A stretch of DNA of 64,000 nt from Casuarina equisetifolia (lineage: Eukaryota > Streptophyta > Magnoliopsida > Fagales > Casuarinaceae): NCBI GenBank assembly GCA_028551475.1, contig CM052356.1, positions 10,257,884 through 10,321,883 on the forward strand, read 5' to 3'. Each line of letters starts with the position of its first letter. The stretch's first letter is position 1. Position numbers and translations under genes: made by a program. The notes beneath the pieces are model-generated. The model made no database searches and was not told the DNA's origin. It saw only the letters and a program-made list of their open reading frames with translations. This document shows positions 35,941 through 47,400 of the stretch, in pieces.

Positions 35941-36599
35941 TTACCCCCCTGTTTCTAACAACCCAAAATTAAAGGACAAGTACTCAAACAAGTCATGGTA
36001 AGGATAACAATAAGGGTCAAACAACTTTCATACATTTAGTATTATCTCCGAAACAAACCACTAGGAGAGAAAAAACCAAATGATCATGCCGTCCAGCCAA
36101 CAAGATAATAAACAAGTATCTGCGGTCAACCACTTAGTCTCACAACCAAATCTAACAAAAATACATAGTTCAGTTACAAAGTCACTACAAAACAACCAAT
36201 CACCGAGAAAACCCCAAATAGGCCTTCACAGCCAGAGGCTGTCAGTGAATAGCACTCATCCACCTAAATAGCAGTAAGGCAAAATAAGCTAAACAAATTG
36301 AAGGAACGGGAAACTCACAGAAAAGCCTGGTCTCTTCAGAGGGAGACTCGTACCTCACAGGGATAACGTTCCTAGCCAATAAGGTAATCCCACTTTCTTC
36401 AGAATTTTCCAGATGCCTCTCGTTCTCCTCCGGTAGCCCTACAAAAACCAAGACTCCAAGACTTCTACAACATCGTTTTCTTTTACAAAACACACAATAC
36501 ATATTAATTAAATATACATGGGCTGTATAATTAAATATACATGGGTTGTAACCAAAATAAGCCCATTCACAAAATAGCAACAGCCCACATACGTTCCAG

Positions 36600-37115
36600 C
36601 CTCCAACTGCATTTGGAGTATATCCTTGAGTATAGCCATTAAGGAAGCCATTGACCATACTAAGGCCATAATTATGTCCACCAAGAGGGCTGCGACTGGG
36701 ATCTGGGGACAACTCTTTGGGAGCAGCGCGCCTGACCTCAACCATTTTACCATTTAGTTCATGAAAACCCTTAGCCAAAACCTTGTCTACAGCTTCCTCT
36801 GAATCATAAGTAATGAACCCAAAGCCTCTAGGCCTCTGGGTGTTGTGATCATACATTACCACAACATCAGTGATCGTCCCCAACTGATCAAAATAGTTCT
36901 TGAAGTCACTCTCTGTGACTGTGGATGCTAAACCTCCAACAAATATCTTTCTCTTGCGGCTTGGACCAGGAGAGCCATGGATGTTACTGATGTTTCTATT
37001 TATAATAATTTGATCATCCCGAGGAACATAACAACTCGACTGGGATCTCATCCCCAGAAACATGTTCCACGAGATCCCAGTCGAGTTATGCATTAACTCT
37101 ATTTCTTTTTTCATG
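36600..37115 (-). pseudogene. hnRNP-like 3' half, copy H3, RRM2 part
   Basis: Complete second RRM (KIFVGG, RGFGFITY) upstream of the inverted-repeat element. One frame, 36242-37222 (326 codons), runs through F-derived sequence, RRM2 and into the element, so it is chimeric. Confidence 0.8.
37033..37087. other. Junction hairpin, copy 3
   Basis: Same hairpin as at 14957-15011, with one change in the right arm (aCgagatc). Confidence 0.85.
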
Positions 37116-37570
37116 TCCTTTCTTTGTTGAAACTTTTTCTTTTTCTTTACTAATGCAAGGTAGGGCGCGAAGAATTTAAAAAATTTATTCGGAAAAAGAG
37201 TGTCCTGAAGTTCACCGCTCATTTAACAATTCCTCCAAATACCACTGAACCACGGGACTTTGAACTTTCTTTTCAGGAACTTGAAACATCGTATCGCTCT
37301 CTTCTATTCTTTTGGCTGAATTGATAACATGCGCATGTCATTTCTTTATGCCTGTTAAATTGCTGAGGCGCCACTTGCAGGAGATGGTACAATACAAAGC
37401 CAGACAAGAGCAGACATGGACTTCAAACGAGGCAATTATGGTAAAAAACGACAGAGCATGCTGGTGTTATACTACAAATTCTAAATGTTGTTGTCTACAG
37501 TGTGCCAAAGACTTTTCGTTTATCCTCTGCTTATATTTTCATTTCGGGCTTAGAATTTGTTAAGGCATTC
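37116..37570 (-). repeat. F block, copy 4
   Basis: Same block as 15046-15501. The T-run is shorter and interrupted ('ctttttctttttcttta'). Confidence 0.6.
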
Positions 37571-37990
37571 AAACTCATGCTAGGGCGGAGCCCGTGTGAG
37601 GTCGAGACCTGCATTGAGCTCTGATACACAACTTATGCTAAATTTCTATACAGTGTATCTTATGATAAAGGCCTAGCAACTTAGTTCTATGAAGCTTTCA
37701 TCACATGCACCTTGGCGACTACAAATGCATCCCAGCTACTTCCGTCAACCAAGTTGCCAGCAAAAATTTTGGATTCTCACATGACGTGGAAATCTAATGA
37801 CATGGAGGCCTCTGCTCAGTTTGCCTCATCAAAAACTGGGAAAGTGGAATTCATATTTCCCCAAAGTCCATGCACTGCCTCTTCATTCTCACCAAATTTC
37901 ACTCTGTACTCGGCTTGCTTTCCTTATGGCTTCACGACACCTTGATCAAGGAAAGACATGGAAGAACCGTTTTGATACACGGGTGGTGAG
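37571..37990 (-). pseudogene. DREB2 3' fragment, copy D9
   Basis: Undeleted subfamily with native 3' flank ('gagcccgtgtgaggtcgag'). Ends at the shared breakpoint. Confidence 0.75.
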
Positions 37991-38575
37991 GCTCATGACA
38001 ATATACGGTAAAGTTAGATATATATTGCAATTTATGAAAATGACATAAATAAATTTATGTTAACTATATATGCTTGTAGAAATTAGGACACACTAGTGTA
38101 ACTTATACACGTTGTCTCTAACTTTACATCCACTTGTCATCATATAAGTTATGCCACAATCAATCCATCTTCTATTTTGAGAAAATTAGAGAACTTTATC
38201 AATGTACGGTTAAATGCCTTTTTATTTAAGTTTTCAAAAGTTTTCTATTTCTTTAGAAATTTACGATAAATTATGATTAAATGTGATTGATGTAAATTTA
38301 ATGTTATCCTCAATTACCTAGGTATAGGTTTGCTATAAATTTGTAAACCTATTACCTTCAATGATCATCGAATTCACTACCCACTCATATTTGTGCTTTT
38401 TGTCTATCTTTCTTAAGGTTTTTACTAAGTTAAAAAATCTCTCCACCAAAATTATCATTATCATGGAATATCATTTTTCATCTATATTTAATTATTGTCA
38501 TTTTCCATTTTATCATTATTGAAACACAAGTCAGTGCATTTGACCCTAACATTGATATGCTAGAAGAACAAGAAG
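37991..38575 (-). repeat. E block, single-unit form
   Basis: Equivalent to 29081-29690 in the neighbouring unit. Confidence 0.6.
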
Positions 38576-39575
38576 CATCCTCCTATCTCATTAGTATTTA
38601 TAATAATTTGATCATCTGGAGGTTCAGGCTTTTTTGCCTAAACCATTCTTCCATCAATGTTGTGCTTCTCCTTTATGACTATGTCTGCAGCAGCCGGGTC
38701 AGCAAAAACAACAAAGCCAAATCCGCGAGCACGGCCTGTGGTCCGATCCTTCATAACGATGGCTTCTACAACCTCCCCTTATGAACTGAAATATTCCTCG
38801 AGACGCTTTTCATTTGTATCCCAAGATATCCCACCAATAAATAACTTACCACTATCAGATTGCATATTTCTACATGCCAAAAGCACTTTCATCAGTTCAT
38901 GCTCAAGAATCCAAAACTATAAGCGGCAGTATTATCAATTCAAAACAAAAAAGGCTTCGACCACTTCAATGACAAATACATATATTCTGCAGTGGATCCA
39001 GCCCATTATACACATTTCTTTTCAGAAACCAAACCACAGATCAGTGAAGATTAACTAAAAGAATCTATACCAGTGGCGGTTTGAGTGAAATGTAAATACC
39101 ATTCCAATCACGTTCGAAAACTCAAAGCATTACCGCGATAATGACTAGAAGAGTCGGAAATGAATGGAAACGGAGATGAATAACCAATCAGACATTGAAA
39201 CCAATACCTCTTTGTATATTCATTACAACCAAAACCAACTCTGTCTCCAATACAAAAACCAATGTTCTCGGGTTCAATTCAAAAACATCAGATCGTTCAT
39301 TGACCAATTAACCGATCCAGAATTGATCAAACCCGTTGAAATAAAATCCAGATGCCAAATCTCGCAGAAAACTAAGATCTGAGGGGAGGCAGAATACGGA
39401 TAAGAACATAGAGCAGAAATGCCTCCCCACAACCTTTTTGTTCGTCCTTTCAATTTTGTCTTATTGTAGCGATGCAAATTCAGTTACCAGACAGACTGGA
39501 ACAAGTATGCATCTAAAATATTTTCTAGACCCGTATAGAGAGGCTCTAGAGAAAGAAAGAGACTGCCTACGTATA
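38576..39575 (-). pseudogene. hnRNP-like RRM protein, 5' half, copy 3
   Basis: First RRM with the same two nonsense codons as the other 5' halves, plus upstream untranslated sequence. No open frame spans the RRM. Confidence 0.75.
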
Positions 39576-39914
39576 GGTCTAATATAAATTTGTAAACCTA
39601 AGTGACCATCAAATTCACTACCAACCCATATTTGTGTTTCTTGCCTATCTTTCCTAAGCTCTTGTTGAGTTAAAAAATCTCTCTACGAAAACCATCACTT
39701 TGGTGGGAAATTGTTTTCCTGACTATTTCCAGTTGTTACCATCTGCCATTTTGTTATCACTGAGACACAAGTTAATGGATTTGATCCAAACATTGGTATT
39801 CTAGAAGAATAAGAAGCATCCTCCTAGTTCACTATTGTCTCTAGAGGTCAAATACAAAGTGAAGATAAAAAATACAAGCAAGATAATTTGAATCTTGAGA
39901 TTGCTTACAAAATA
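39576..39914 (-). repeat. E block, distal part only
   Basis: Truncated E with a further small deletion near 39600 ('gtaaacctaagtgacc'). Confidence 0.55.
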
Positions 39915-40480
39915 GTAAAAAGTCTTCTGTAGATATTGATAGGAGTGGCATCTTATAGTATTGTACAAAGGAGAACTCAGTAGAACAGAAGTTTGGCTGT
40001 TTTCTTGCTAACATATGCTGGCTACGTGACTGATGATAACATAGAAGAGCTTCCTAAACCCCACCCTAGAGAAAGAGAAAAGTGACATACTAGGGTCGAG
40101 CCCGTATGAAGTCGAGTCCTGCCTTGAGCTCATACAGAGCTTATGCTAAATTGATACAATATAACTTATGAGAGATGTCTAGCGACTTGGTTCTATGAAG
40201 CTTTCATCACATACACCATGGCGACCGCAATGCATCCCAGCCACTTCCATCGACCAAGTTGCCACCATGAATGGGAAATCTAATGACGTGGTGGCCTCTG
40301 CCAGCTTGCCTCGTCAAATACCAAGAAGCTAGCATTCATATTCTCCTACAATCCATCCACTCACTCCTCATTTTCGCCGAATTCCACTTTGTACTCGGCT
40401 TGTTTTCCTTGAACCTTTATGACGCCTTTCTCAAAAAATGACATGGAAGAATTGTTTTGATACACCTGGTGGTAAGACTC
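39915..40480 (-). pseudogene. G flank plus DREB2 3' fragment, copy D10
   Basis: Second-subfamily copy ('gttgccaccatgaatggg'), again followed by a two-unit E and a RUNKEL fragment. Confidence 0.75.
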
Positions 40481-40979
40481 ATAATAATATAGGATAAAGT
40501 TATACAAAAATGGCAATTTATAAAAAATGACATATATAAAGTTATATTATTTACAAGTTTGTTGAAATTAAGATAAATTAAATAAAGATGATAATTTATA
40601 AACAATAACAACTATAAAGTTATGTTATTTATATTTGTTTGTTAAAATTAAGACACATTATATAATATACAGACGTCTCTAATCTTATGTCCAGTTATCA
40701 TCACAAAAGTTGTGTTATAATCAAGTTATCTTTTATTTTGAAAAAATTAAAAAAAAAACTCCATCAATGCACAATTAAATGTTTTTAATTTATGTTTTTA
40801 AAAGTTTTCTATTTTTGTAAAAGTTTTCTACAAATTCATGATAAGTTAAGATTAAATGTAATTAACATAAATTCAATGATTTTTTTTTCCAAAAAATGAC
40901 AAAATTAGATAATATTAATTTCAATAGTAATACAAACCGACCCTACCAAATAAAAAACATCTTCTCCGTGATCATCAGG
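40481..40979 (-). repeat. E block, two-unit form
   Basis: Two ~80-bp units near 40490-40650, then the standard RUNKEL-side end. Confidence 0.6.
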
Positions 40980-42930
40980 AGGGGGTATTTATCTCACCTA
41001 AAAACAAGTTACTCTCAGTAAAAGTGTTCTGGATATCTTGAAAAGTCAAATTTCTGCATATGTACCAAGGCAGCCGCAGCAATTCCATTGCCACAAGCGA
41101 AGCAGCATTAGCTAAACCGGGTATACCTGAAGTATTAAGCTCAGAAACAATTGCTTCGGTCCTTGAAATGTCAGGTAAAGATATCGACAATATCATCGCT
41201 TGAGACAGATACAGTCTACAAGAATAAGCAAGGGCATGCAGCATCCGCAGCACAAGTAAAAGAGAGATACCCATGCGCGATCCCTCTAGAATCGCGATTA
41301 CCTTTGGAAGATTAGTCAGAAGACCAGTGGTAGCTTCCCTTGGAGCTGCCTTGAGCAGCAGTACTGTGCATTCAGAAGCTATGTCTGCGACATTTTTTTC
41401 ATTGTACTCACTTAGCTCTAGCAAGACACCGACATTGCTGCCAAAGTCCATTATGTCCATTATGCATTGCCACTAATCAAATGCACCGCTTGTCTCTGCA
41501 GAACAATCACTAAAGAGATCTGGTTCTTTTGTGTAGATGAACCCCTTTCTACAGTTGATGGAACATAGAAGGAAAGCCCTACATAGGCCAAGAGTTGGTT
41601 CAAGAAAATCTTCCATATCCTTTGCATAAAGAAATTTCGAGAGGTTTCCAATTCTGCTAACTACTTTCAATTGAGAAAGTAATTTGGATTCCGTTTCAAG
41701 AGCAGATGCGACAGCCGAACACAACTTAAAATTTCTTACATTTGCACTGGAGAGATCACCGAGCAAAAACTCAAAGCACTGTGAGATTATCTTCAAATGT
41801 AGAATGTCCGAAATTTTAATATAATTGAACTCAACGAACATCACAAGAAGCTTCTGTGCATGCAAATGAATGGTATCTTCATCGTTGATCAAGGTGGGGT
41901 AGATAGGAAGAAAATGTGTATTGGATATGGACTTCAAATCCTCTGATTTTCGCATATTGTCAAGTGGTTCGTTCAGAAAAATCACCAATACATCATAAAA
42001 AAGTTTCAGGCACAAAATCTGGCATCGCCGTCCCTGTTTCCCTTTTACAAAACAGCCAAGCTGGGGAGAATTTCACGAACAAAAATAATAGAATTTTCAA
42101 GAACTGCAGCAGACTCTTCGGTCACAGACTCGAGAACTCGGGGAAGGGTTATCTGAAAGTCATCCCTCCCCTGAAATGGAGTATCCACCAGCTTGATCAA
42201 ATTTGCCAACTGCGGCAGGACCTGATGGCTCCCCATCTTGCGCTCAAAGGATGAGCTCCCAAGTAGCTGAAGAACAACAGGGAACATATGAACATTAGTC
42301 CTCGGAGCAGCTCGACAGCTAGGGCAGAGATATGACCTTGGCGTCTTGGCCATGTTTAGAAGGTGTAAGCTGATTGCTGCGTGGGAAGCTTCTCTATAAC
42401 TGATTGAGTGCTGGAAGGATTGAAACCAACTAGCCGGACTAGACATGATCCTGCTGTGAGCCTTATGTTTTCCGGTCTCATGGCAGCCCTATATATATAG
42501 CTCAGGTTTTCAATCACATCCTGCTGGTGAAACGAGCTGCCCATTGCCCTTCCTGGCTAGAAATGTTCTCAATCGTTCTCGATGCATAAAGTTGAGTCAT
42601 ATCATCCTCACCTTTTCTTAAAATTGAATAGACCAATGAAATCAATGAATTTGAAACCTGCCAGTCAGATGTAGACTTGTAGTCCTTTGATGCAGATTCT
42701 GGTGGATTATTGTCTCTGCAATGATCAATTTGAGTTGATATAAAGAATGGCAACTCACCTAAAGCAGCCATAGAAAACCTCCTCACTTTTTCTTGCTTAT
42801 CAATAAGGCCAGCTGTAAGGGAACCTAAAATTCCAGAATTTGCCAAATCATCTTCGATTAAAGTCGAGTGCCTTATTAGCAAACCGATCAGCGAAGTAAG
42901 TTGAGCACGCAAAGCAAAGGCCTTGGATGG
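40980..42930 (-). pseudogene. RUK: RUNKEL-like fragment, copy R5
   Basis: The most complete C-terminal region. Open pieces are 40975-41460 (MDIMDFGSNVGVLLELSEY), 41473-42015 (180 codons; MCLKLFYDVLVIFLNEPLDN) and 42514-42975 (LPFFISTQIDHCRDNNPPES). It keeps an ENSIIFVREILPSLAVL stretch lost in the others, but has its own deletion near 42340. It ends at the R2 breakpoint 'gcaaaggccttgga', fused to a DREB2 fragment through the shared bases 'tgga'. Confidence 0.8.
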
Positions 42931-43060
42931 AGGCCTCTGCTTAGATTGCCCCATCAAAAATTGGGAAAGTGGCATTCATATTTCCCCAAAGCCCATGCAC
43001 TGCCTCCTCGGAAGACATGTCAAAACCGTTTTGATACACAAGTGGCCAGATTTATGACAA
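42931..43060 (-). pseudogene. Short DREB2 fragment, copy D11
   Basis: Begins at 'ggaggcctctgcttag' at the RUNKEL junction, with an internal loss after 'actgcctcctc'. Ends at the shared breakpoint. Confidence 0.65.
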
Positions 43061-43904
43061 AATAACGTAAAGTTAGATATAGATGACAATTTATAAAAAG
43101 TGACATAAATAAATTTATGTTAATTATACATGTTTGTTGAAATTAAGACACACATATATAACTTATACACGTTGTCCCTAATCTTACATCGAATTGTCAT
43201 CACGTAAGTTATGCTGTAATCAATTTGTCTTTCACCCTCAGAAAAATTAGATAACTTAATCAAGACACGGTTAAATGCCTTTTATTTAAGTTTTCAAAAG
43301 TTTTCTATTTTTGTATACATTCCTTGAAAATTCATGATAAATCATAATTAAATGTGATTAACATAAATTCAATGCTTTCCTTAATTACCTAAGTATGAGT
43401 TTGCTATAAATTTATAAACTTATTACCTTCAATAATCATCAAATTCACTATCAACCTATATTTATGTTTTTGTCTATTTTTCTTAGGGTTCCTAGTGAGT
43501 TTAAAAATCTCTTCATGAAAATCATCTTTTTTGTGGAATATTATTTTCTAACTATATCTAGTTATTATCATTTTCCATTTTATCATCATTGAAACGCAAA
43601 TTGGCAGATTTGATCCTAACACCAGTATTCTAGAAAAACAACAAGCATCCTTGTACCTCATTATTATTTGTAGGGGCCAATTACAAAGTGGTGAGAAGTA
43701 TTACAAGCAAGATAATTTGAATCTTGAGATTGCTTAAAAATTTTAGTATTCAATAAATGAACAAAGCATATTAAGATGGGTAGTATTATATTTATTCAAA
43801 TCTTAAACCCAAGAAGGAGTTTTAATCCGCAATGTCGATAAATTCGGAACATTATAAGGATGGTTTCATTTCTTGTATTATACAAGGTGATGTGCCTTAA
43901 TTCC
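43061..43904 (-). repeat. E block, long form
   Basis: Single-unit E extended with the distal 'gaacaaagcatattaagatg' part, which reaches W. The equivalent block at 19956-20600 ends nearby. Confidence 0.55.
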
Positions 43905-44054
43905 TTTTTCTTTTTTATATATTTTTGATTAGGTAAAGTGGGGAAAGGAAGCAGAGACCCAGCCATTTGGGCGGGGTCCCCTGCTAGCTTCAACTAATGC
44001 AGCAAGCTGGGGACAACCGTTACTCCTTTTGTTATTTTATGTAGGCCTAAACTT
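43905..44054 (+). repeat. W block, copy 1
   Basis: GC-richer block 'aggtaaagtggggaaagg' to 'gttattttatgtaggcct'. It lies directly against the Obg fragment O2 and is missing next to O1. Confidence 0.6.
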
Positions 44055-45975
44055 CACTGTAACAGGAAGTGCAATTTGGCTTAAAATTCATTGACAAGAC
44101 ACTTCACTTTTATCATACAGACTTGATTTACTAATATATTCAGTGTCTCCAGGAGAAGAAAGCTAAAGATTCTTTTTCACCAGTCTCACTAGCATTCAGT
44201 CGACATTTGGTGAAGAAGATAAGTCATGAATAATTTGCGATGAGGATACAAGGCAAGGAGGTAAGTAGGGCAATGAACGGAATTTGTGACGTTTGCCTTC
44301 CATTCATTTCTCATGGTTTACCTAATCTCAGACAAGCCCTTAAAGGTAACAAAATAAACTAATAGGATTTATCTTTCTCCCGCAATCCCTGCCAACCGCT
44401 TTTTAACTGGCACATCAATCTTTCATCCTCCACCCAATTCAACGAATAAAATAGTTGCTTGACCCAATTTGGTGTTCTAGGCAGTGAGTGATTTCGTCCC
44501 ATTATCAGGAATTTAACTCACAAGATGATCAGTTGATCGTGCCTCCCAAAAATATTTTGGCTTAGATTTTCCCAAATAAAGAAAAAGGTAAAAAAAAGAC
44601 AGAAATTGAGCCTGTAACATATCTTAATAGAGATCTACTGAACAAATACCAAATTAATGCACTAAAAAGAATTGGCTTATTTATTTATTTTACTTTATCA
44701 CTATAATTTCTCATTACATTTGGGGTCAAAGTCATCAACTTTTTCCTTCTATGCTCTAGCAAATCTATCAAGCTAATCTGCACTTTTAGAATAGAACCAA
44801 AATAAAGAAAGGTTAGATGTAAACTGCATGTTACTACTAATGACAAAAGTTACATTTTACACCCAAATAACAACTTATAGTCATATTAAATAGAATTTTA
44901 CTATTATCGGGCCTATGGTTGAAAATCTTTTAATACTCAACAAACTCAACCTTTACAAGGAAACATCTTAAAACAGAGTGAAAGAGTACAATTTATGAAA
45001 AGAAAGAAATAGGCAACAAGCTGCACATGTTAGTTAACTAACAAACATCAAAAATGCTATGCACCTAGTGTTATAATAAGATGAAAAAACTAACACAAAA
45101 ATGGATTTTCTTACCCCTCCTTGTCCACCCCTTGCAACAAGGACTTCACCTCCTGGACGTGCCAGATCACCCAACAATTTCCCCCGTTTACGTTTCACAA
45201 CTGTACCCGTCACATTAGCTAGCACACTAAGAGAAAACACATGGAACTTGCTATTTCTTCCAAATTTATGGATCTATGTCGACAATCCTATCACATACTC
45301 ATCCTTTGCTAAAACTCGGGAGAAAAGAAGAGGGGAGGGGAAGGGGCGTTGGGTTGTTTTGGTGTAACCACCTTCTAATAGGTTCTTGTTTAGTTTAGCA
45401 TAGTCTCCACTATAATGTGCTTTCCATGCAATGGAAGATCGCTTAGGAAAAATTAAGCACATAACATACAAACTTAAAGGCACAGGAATACGCAAAATTA
45501 GTGTAGAGAGTCCATTCTGCAACTGTTAAGCCAAAACACCCATTGCATCAACATTTCCACCCCGCTTTGCATTATACCGGCCTTTCTTGTAAAATTCCAA
45601 TAATGTATTTTTTTCCCTCATCAGCATATATTACTACATCACCGCATGCCCGCCACAGGGAGGATAAGTGACGCATCAAAATCCCTTTTGTATGAACTTT
45701 TCTTCCTTATCTTCTCCTTGTCATGTTTCCCCAGGGATTTACCAGCCCTCTGGCAAGGCATGTTAAGAATGGCACACCATGGCCTCCATCACCAGCACGA
45801 ACTGTAATGACAAGCTGGTCAAGACTCCTATGTGGTTTCTTTACCAAATTAGTAGCATTCGGCGAAGAAGACTCGCTTGCCTCGGCAATTCTGCAATTAA
45901 TTATGTAGTATCCAAAATTTTCAGAATTGCTTCTACGACAATCATGCCTATATATCATCAGGCCTTTGAATCTGA
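44055..45975 (-). pseudogene. OBGC: Obg GTPase 5' fragment with introns, copy O2
   Basis: The same piece of Obg as O1: exon equivalents 45474-about 45975, 45115-45206 and 44694-44777. Splice sites are damaged differently from O1: the acceptor before 45206 is AG to GG, and the last exon bases at 45474 and 44694 are G to A on the coding strand. The coding exon has small insertions and deletions (near 45610 and 45775). All GTPase motif exons are absent. Confidence 0.85.
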
Positions 45976-46560
45976 TACTGCAATGAGAAGTGCCGAAATC
46001 GATACAAGTACCGTCTTATAATTTTGTATAAAGAAGAACACAGTAGAACAGAAGTTTGACTCATTTCTTGCTAACATATGCTGGCTACGTGACTGATGAT
46101 AACATAGAAGAGCTTCATAGACCCCACCCTCGAGAAAGAGAAGAGTGACATATTAGGGCGGAGCCCGTATGAGGTGGAGACCTAGATTGAACTATGATAC
46201 CCAGCTTCTGCTAAATTTATATATACAATAACTCTTGATAGAGGCCTAGCAACTTGGTTTTATGAAGCTTTGACCACATGCACCATCGTGACTGCAAATG
46301 CATCCCAGTTATTTCCATCGACCAGGTTGCCAGCAAAAAGTCCCGACTCTCCCATGACGGCAAATCTAATAACATCGCGGCCACTGCCCAGATGTCGTCA
46401 AATAGAGGGAGCTAGCATTCATATCGCCCCATAGTCTATCCACTCCCTCATCCTCGCCGAATTTCACTCTGTACTCGGCTTGCTTTCCATAGGGCTCCAC
46501 GGCGCATTAATAAGAAAAAGACATGGAAGAACCATTTTGATAGACTGGTGGTGAGGCTCC
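45976..46560 (-). pseudogene. G flank plus DREB2 3' fragment, copy D12
   Basis: The most diverged DREB2 fragment, with several short losses ('cccagatgtcgtcaaatag'). Its order after Obg matches D5 after O1. Confidence 0.7.
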
Positions 46561-47400
46561 TAACAGCATATAATAAAATTACACAAAGATGATAATTTAT
46601 AAAAGATGACACATATAAAGTTATATTATTTTCACATGGTTGAAATTAAGACAAGTTAGATAAAGATGGTAATTTATAAATGGTGACATATATAAAGTCA
46701 TGCTATTTACATTTGTTTATTAAAATTAAGATGCGTGTCTAACTTACACTCATTATCTTTAACCTCGTAACCAATTGTCATTAGTCAATTTGCCTTCTAT
46801 TATAGGAAAAAAAAAACTACATCAATGCATGATTAAATGCTTTTTACTCAACTTTTCAAAAGTTTGTTGTTTCTTTAAAAATTCCCTTCAAATTCATAGC
46901 AAATCACTATTAAATGTGATTGACATAAATTCAATGTTTTCCTTGATTGTCTAGGTATGGGTTTGCTATAAATTTGTATACATATTACCTTTAATGATCA
47001 TCAAATTTACTACCAACCCATAATTGTGTTTCTTGTCTATCTTTCTTTGGGTTTTTATTGAGTTAAAAAATCTCTCCATGAAAACCATGATTTTCGTGGA
47101 GTATTGTTTTCCAACTATATCTAGTTATTTCCATTTTATTTTATCATTATTGAAACACAAGTTAGCATATTTTATCCAAACATTCTAGATGAGCAAAAAG
47201 CATCATCCTATCTCATTATTATTTGTAGAGGTAAAATACAAAGTGATGACAAATACTAACAAGCAAGATAATTTGAATCTTGAAATTGCTCAAAAACATT
47301 AGTATTCAAGTAGTCTACATTCTCATTTTTTGACAACGAAGCCATAGAGAGAGACAACTGCCACTTCTATTCGTTATGAATGAACAAAGCAAATCAAGAC
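46561..47400 (-). repeat. E block, two-unit long form
   Basis: Two minisatellite units, then the distal part to 'gaatgaacaaagca', where unrelated sequence begins. Confidence 0.55.

Larger units (their letters stand above)
35576..36599. mobile_element. 1-kb element with perfect 58-bp terminal inverted repeats
   Basis: Bases 35576-35633 and 36542-36599 are exact inverse copies over 58 bases, starting CTGGAACGTATGTGGGCTG. The element splits hnRNP sequence that is continuous in H1 ('catagcctccaactg'). The flanks share only 2-4 bases (CC or AGCC), so the target duplication is uncertain. Inside, on minus, lie PPT-like, LTR-like and primer-site-like parts in the order PPT-LTR-PBS. I cannot place it in a known superfamily. 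Confidence 0.8.

Noticed and set aside
2990..42930. RUNKEL copies as functional genes
   Set aside because: All lack the kinase domain and contain frameshifts, internal deletions and foreign junctions.
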